Origin: Conus ventricosus
Taxonomy: Eukaryota > Mollusca > Gastropoda > Neogastropoda > Conidae
DNA length: 64,000 nucleotides
Direction: 5' to 3'
Assembly (NCBI GenBank): GCA_018398815.1
Contig: CM031600.1
Coordinates: 48,360,524 to 48,424,523, forward strand
The position numbers and the translations under genes are program-made. Below the pieces are notes generated by a model, which was not told where the DNA came from, did no database searches, and saw only the letters and a program-made list of their open reading frames with translations. Below, piece after piece: positions 59,251 to 64,000 of this stretch (position 1 is the stretch's first letter; every line of letters starts with the position of its first letter).

Positions 59251-62024
59251 TTCTTCCGTCGTCTTTGGACCACCCTATGAGCTGATGGTTTGTCTATTTG
59301 GGAGTTCCAAATTGCGCTGTTGTGAGGAAAAAAAAAGCTGTGAGGGGGCAGGGCGGCGGGATCGTTGAGGGATAGGGGAGGCTGAGGGAAATTAGTAAGG
59401 TGCAGGGTGTAGCTTATAGTTCTAAAGATGGGAGGCCAGCCTGACTTAAGCAGTGACAGCCTGCCAGCTCAGAAGCAACTTGTTCCATCTGTAGTCCTGA
59501 AAAACCCATCCTGCCCTACCGCCGGCACGAAGCTAGGCCTGACTACAATTTGATCCCTCGCCTGCTGTCAATGTTGGGCCAGGTACATGGAGTTGAAGGG
59601 TAGTCCTTCCATGGTAAAGACTATACTCCAAGGGCGGTTTCTCGCCTTGTAGGGAAGCCATTTGAGAATCAGAGGCATCGAGAGATGAATAGAGCCCCGA
59701 TGTGCTGGAACCCACTGCTGCTCTTCGCTGGGTTTACTCAGGGCCTTATCTCGTTTGCAGTGGAGGATCCCAGACGTGGCTGCGATCGTAAGAGCGAGCG
59801 AACAAGGCTTCAATTGACATTTCCTTTGGTTTCTTCTGTCCTGACAGTAAATTAGCGAAGGACTGAGCTCTTACTCTTTTAATAGTGATTCCCCATGGTG
59901 GAATCCCACTGCATTATGTCCGGATGTTGCAACCAGGTATTTAGATGGTTACATCTGCATTGGCCATAGAACTATTCAGGCAATCTTATTTCGCTTCAGC
60001 AATACATGAGCCACTTCTGTTGTGAACTCCATAGACCACTTTTCTCCCAGGTGGTAAGGAGTGTAGGTCTCTTGATGAACACTTCTGCTTTTTATTCACG
60101 CGATGTCTTGCGACATAATATCGTCGCAAAACCGGACTTTTACATTAGCCATCAGGAAGCCGTTTTTGTAAGAAAAGACTCGGCCCTAGGAACGCACTGA
60201 GGGTCCGATCTACAAGTAAAGGTCGATCTTGTTCCCTCACCACTCTCTGCAGTTGTCAAGAAAGTGTCCTTTATATCCAGGCTGGTGCGGCCTAACATGC
60301 CCGTGAACGACGTAGTTTGTGAGACCAGTAACGGGTATCACTTTGCGAAGGCCTTTGAGAAGTCGACAAGCATGTCAAATCCATACCCTAGTCCTTAAAC
60401 AGTCCCGATACCCAGAGTTGGGTCTCACATGACCGTCAACCGCAAAGCCGTGTGATGACAAAGAACCCCATTTTCTCAAATGGGCCATGTGGCGCGACAG
60501 TCCATCAGCTGCGACTATGAGTGTGAGGAACTTGCGGTGTTGCTGCGTTATATCTTTCTACCCTATCCTTAAGCAGCCTGTTGTCGTTGCTTCCAGTCCT
60601 GCGGCAGGGTCCAGAGGAATTGAAATCAGTAAGCGTTCGATAAAGTCCGGCGATACACCACTGCAACCATCTTCAAGTCGGGTTAAGTCCTGGGCCACAG
60701 CTTTATTTGGGTCAAGTTGACGCAGAAGTCTCTTTACACATTTCCCTGTTGATGTTGTCGCTGCTGGTATGCTAGAAGTTTCCTGTGCCAGGGGCGGCAC
60801 TCGTAAACCTTCAGCTGTGATGGTGTCTTTGGGGCTGAATACAGATGAATCACTCGCTGTGGTCAGAATCCCTGGCCTGTCCTGTGTGGCACTTTTCCAC
60901 AGTCTTATGGAAGACGCCCTGATTCTGTCGGTGTGTCTCGCTTTGAGGCAGCAGACTTCTTCGGAGGGTCGGTATTACTACCTTGGTCAAGTCAGTTCGT
61001 GGAACATTGACTAGGCGATTTCATAAGGGCTTAAGTGCCTTGTTTCCTTTGTGCGGAGGCCTATTTTTTTAATCTTCATGCGTTCCTTGATCATGCTGAC
61101 TACGTATGAGTTTCTTGGTCTAAATCAAGGAGGGGGAGGATTGGTTTGGTCTGGTCGCTTAGGGGGAGTGGATTTACAGAGGGCTTGAAAAGCAAACGGA
61201 TTTCAGACCTCTTCAACAATGACTTTTACTCTGAATTGACAATGTTGACGCATACTGTGCTGCCTTTAGAGCTCCTTACAATCCTCAGTGTAAATGGATG
61301 AGTCGCTGGGGTTGGCATTTCTTTGGGGAGGTCGCAGCTCATGACACTGTGCATGGAGCAATACAGGAGTGTTCAGAGTGAAGTGACCGGGACAAAGGTT
61401 GGGGTGGTTTGTGAGGAAAATCCAGGGTATTATTCCGTTGCTCTCATCCATCGCACATCCTACATCATGATGGCACCACAACTCGGCTGGTATTCTGGCT
61501 TTGGGGCATTCCATTTTAGCGCTTGGGGTTGCCAGCCAGTGGAAGTCACCCAGGTCAACGATGATGGATTTGGTCGAATCGAAGCAAAGGCGTGACAGAT
61601 CTCAAACGCATTGCCCAGTCTACTGTGTGGGGTGTAGAAGCTACAACAGAGTTATGCCCATCAAGATTTGATCTTCACCCAAAGGTTTTCATAACCCCGG
61701 ATAGTACAGGCATTTCATGAGGTCAGAATTTCGAACAGTGAAAACACCTCCCCCATACCTACTCCATTGCCTGGTGGTTGTCCTGCGATAAATGTGACCC
61801 CTGGAAGATTTCTGCATTCGATGGACTGGGTCACAGATTTGTGACCAACAATTGTCCTCTGTGTAGCTTGACAAATTGGAACTGATCTACCATGATAGAG
61901 TTACAGTTCACGTTCAGGAAGCGGACGGGGTCGTCTGCTGTGTTTGTCTTGCTTACTTCTCCTGGGTGTGGAATTGGAGATTAAGGGCTGTATTATATTG
62001 GAGCAATAAGAGTCAGATGTTTAC
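59251..62024. other. Unresolved degenerate region, possibly mobile-element remains
   Basis: Many open stretches of 60-90 codons occur on both strands, all broken. On the minus strand near 60720-60560, LRQLDPNKAV...LEATTTGCL loosely recalls the NPxKAxGPDG...TTIVPVPK stretch of LINE reverse transcriptases. Another minus-strand stretch (61560-61266) has VDLGDFHWL-like text that could be an endonuclease GDFN motif. Neither is strong. No intact gene. Confidence 0.3.
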
Positions 62025-62300
62025 TCAAGTTAATAACCATACAAGCAAATCAACCATTTTTGGAGCATACACATCACAATGACCAATTTTAATGCCAATT
62101 GTATTTCCATGCCAAAGTAACGTCGAATTGAACCTATGTCTAAAACATGCACCAAATCTGAAAAAACTTGCCACACTATTATGTATAACTACAAATTCAC
62201 CTTGCCCCATTCTTTTTTCCATGTCTTGGACACTCCAGTGAATTGTTTCTTGCAAACAAATTATGTACTTTTTCTAGTTCAAGTTTTAAACATGTTTTCT
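62025..62300 (-). pseudogene. LINE endonuclease N-terminal fragment
   Basis: The minus strand reads LQET-HWS-like at the start of a 76-codon stretch (QETIHWSVQDMEKRMGQGEF). This matches the ICLQETHW motif of the apurinic-like endonuclease of L1/Tx1-type LINEs, and it is preceded by a KYIICLQET-like run in the same strand. It ends in IGIKIGHCDVYAP, matching the later endonuclease core (NVYAP). The copy lacks the rest of the element nearby. Confidence 0.55.
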
Positions 62301-62464
62301 TTTCCAACACAGCCCAGACCGTGAATTTAATGAAAAAACGGTCAATCCGAGCCACAGCCATAAGAAAGTCCGTAGATCCACCATATCAAATCAAACGAAA
62401 CCCGTAAACAAATCCGTGATACGCGCATGAGTCTCCCGTCAGGTAACCGGCCTTGCAAGGTGAC

Positions 62465-62752
62465 TTACCCGCCCTCCCCCACCTTTACTGTGCAACATAG
62501 GTACAGGAGTAGGAAGGCCCGAAACAGGAGCATTTTACTCGCCGACCGCTTTACCCACAGGATGATATTCCTTACGTCACCAACTGTCGCTTCCTCGTGC
62601 TGCGTGAACGCTGCTTCACGTACGCTGTATTGCCGGTAAATTCCCGCGCGTAGGTAAGAACGATCTTTGCCAGTGTCGGTTTCCATCAGTTTGAGTTTTG
62701 GGAACCACTCTGTCTTTGAGTCTTCAAAGACATCTTCCCCATCCTCAAACAA
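62465..62752 (-). CDS. Unassigned 95-codon open frame
   Basis: Starts MFEDGEDVFEDSK and contains a hydrophobic stretch near residues 75-90 (MLLFRAFLLLYLCC) that could span a membrane. I do not recognise it. No splice signals or family motif support it, and it may be chance or the remnant of an element. Confidence 0.2.
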   Translation of the reverse strand: MFEDGEDVFEDSKTEWFPKLKLMETDTGKDRSYLRAGIYRQYSVREAAFTQHEEATVGDVRNIILWVKRSASKMLLFRAFLLLYLCCTVKVGEGG

Positions 62753-63169
62753 ATTTTCCCCTACCTTCTCTTCCTCTGACTGCTGCTCCCCACTGTGAGC
62801 CTGACATCTTCTGTACGCTCAATCTGAGCACATGCCCCTGTTTCAGGGATAGGGTTTACTCACCTGGGGGTCAGAGAAAGTGCCACAGGCCGGGTCACCA
62901 CGCTTGTGGCCACTCTGCAAGCATCCCTGCAAATCACCAGATTCTGACTGGTGTCGGTGGTGTCCTGACTGCAGGCAGTTAGAGCACACAGGGCTCCGTG
63001 ACACCTTGGCAGTCTATGATTGTGTTTTTATTGACACTCAAGTTAATTCATCTTGGTGTTACATTTGATATTGTTTGCCTTTGTTGTACTTAGTATATTT
63101 GATTATTTAGTTTGTATTACTGTCCTTTATCATTGCTGAATTAGTTAAACTGAGACAGGAAATCAAGGA
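62753..63169. other. No recognised gene
   Basis: Short frames only. It could contain the leader of the gag-like element that follows, but no LTR or primer-binding site was found. Confidence 0.4.
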
Positions 63170-64000
63170 GTGGGGGAGAAATCTTTAGGCCTCTCTGGTC
63201 AAGATTTAGTCACATATGTGATTACCCCGTTTGAAAACGAAAAGCTGCAAGAAGATGCTCGAATCAACGACAGTTTGAATTTGAAGCAGCTGAGCATGAA
63301 AACGTTAGACAGCAAGAACAGGGAGAGCGTGAGAAAAAAAAAGCTAGAACAGGCAGAGCGAGAAAAACACGAGAAGCTGAAGAGTGACAAATGCATGAGA
63401 AGCTGAAGAGTGAGACAAACTCTGAAAGCTGAAGAGTGAGATAAAGCCAGGGAACATGAACTTGCTCTCAAAAAAATTGAAAAATCAGCCAAGGCTGATA
63501 GCTCTTCAGACACAGTCGGCCAAAAAATTTACAGCCTCCCATCCAACTTCCAGCCTTGTCATTTTCTTTGGATAAATTTTAATGAGAACACGAAAAGTTT
63601 GACACATGCATGGACCAGTTCAAAAGATTAGCAGATGAATTTGGCCTGGACCCAGAAAAGCGTAAAACCCAAACTTTCCCAAGGTCTCAGAGGTGCTGCT
63701 TAGATGTTTATACAAAGTTATCACAGAAAAAAGGAACGATTATGATGCTCTCAAACTAGCCCTACTCACCGGTTTGAACTGACAGCTGAAGCATATTGAA
63801 AGAAATTTCCAAGCTGCAGCGTAGTAGGGGAGAAACCTACATCCCGTTCACAGATAGGTTAGTCACTTACCTTCAAAAATGGTTAAACTTACTGAAGCAA
63901 GAAACAGACTTATGAAGGACTGACAAGCTCATCCTCTGTGAACTGCTGCATGACACAATGTCACTGAACTAAAAGACATTCATGACGAACAAGATGCTCC
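63170..64000 (+). pseudogene. Gag-like region of an LTR retrotransposon, frameshifted, cut by the window end
   Basis: The N-terminal part (63170-63406) is a highly charged Glu/Lys/Arg/Leu-rich coiled-coil-like stretch that ends in a stop. Frameshifted pieces downstream resemble the capsid block of invertebrate Gypsy-type gag and the related SCAN fold: a FD-MDQF-R-A-E-like motif near 63600, a YDAL-ALL-like stretch near 63740, a Y-KKFQ-A helix near 63795, and a W-LL...TDKLILCELL-like helix near 63885-63950. Family role: the structural protein that packages the element RNA. At least three frame changes break it. Pol would lie beyond the window. I do not name the clade; the similarity is by motif order only. 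Confidence 0.6.

Noticed and set aside
60487..60800. Overlapping open frames on both strands with reverse-transcriptase-like words
   Set aside because: Only a loose resemblance to LINE RT text and no catalytic motif. Kept as unresolved rather than called.

Overview
This is repeat-rich, intron-scale eukaryotic DNA. It has dense AC/TG, CT/GA and AT microsatellites, long homopolymers, tRNA-derived SINEs, several decayed LINEs, a gag-like LTR-element fragment, a 1000-base run of N (a scaffold gap) and no complete conserved host gene. The mix fits an invertebrate, and I lean towards a mollusc or other lophotrochozoan. The organism call is inference from repeat style, not from a marker gene.

The dominant structure is a ~19.2 kb duplication in direct orientation. 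Copy A (161-19366) and copy B (27532-46797) match in order from end to end, including shared microsatellites, a 33-bp minisatellite, a tRNA-like SINE, an inverted SINE pair and a LINE 3' fragment. They differ by clean presence/absence insertions. A alone carries a ~1.9 kb LINE (6186-8064) and a SINE (15548-16330). B alone carries a ~0.85 kb SINE with target-site duplications (35829-36680) and a ~1.4 kb tandem array (45111-46545). Many remaining differences are single-base indels in homopolymers, and the noisier copy alternates along the length. This looks like either two haplotypes kept side by side in an unpolished long-read assembly or a recent tandem duplication with poor polishing. An older, diverged third copy of the segment's right end lies at about 52615-53240.

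Between A and B (19367-27531) are the scaffold gap and a possible DNA transposon, 21491-26832. It is bounded by ~110-bp inverted repeats next to TA dinucleotides. On its minus strand it holds a decayed, frameshifted copy of an uncharacterised multi-copy protein family (22722-25210). This is the best candidate for an undescribed system in the window.

Right of B are: a possible solo-LTR-like segment with minisatellites (46965-48128); a broken TatD-type metal-dependent hydrolase (49995-50967) that runs into microsatellites; the diverged third copy; a minus-strand L1/Tx1-type LINE (55600-59250) split by a SINE of the same family that is polymorphic between A and B; an unresolved degenerate stretch with LINE-like fragments (59300-62300); and a frameshifted gag-like region of an LTR retrotransposon running off the window end (63170-64000). 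No set of genes here works together. The region is a record of mobile-element insertion and local duplication.
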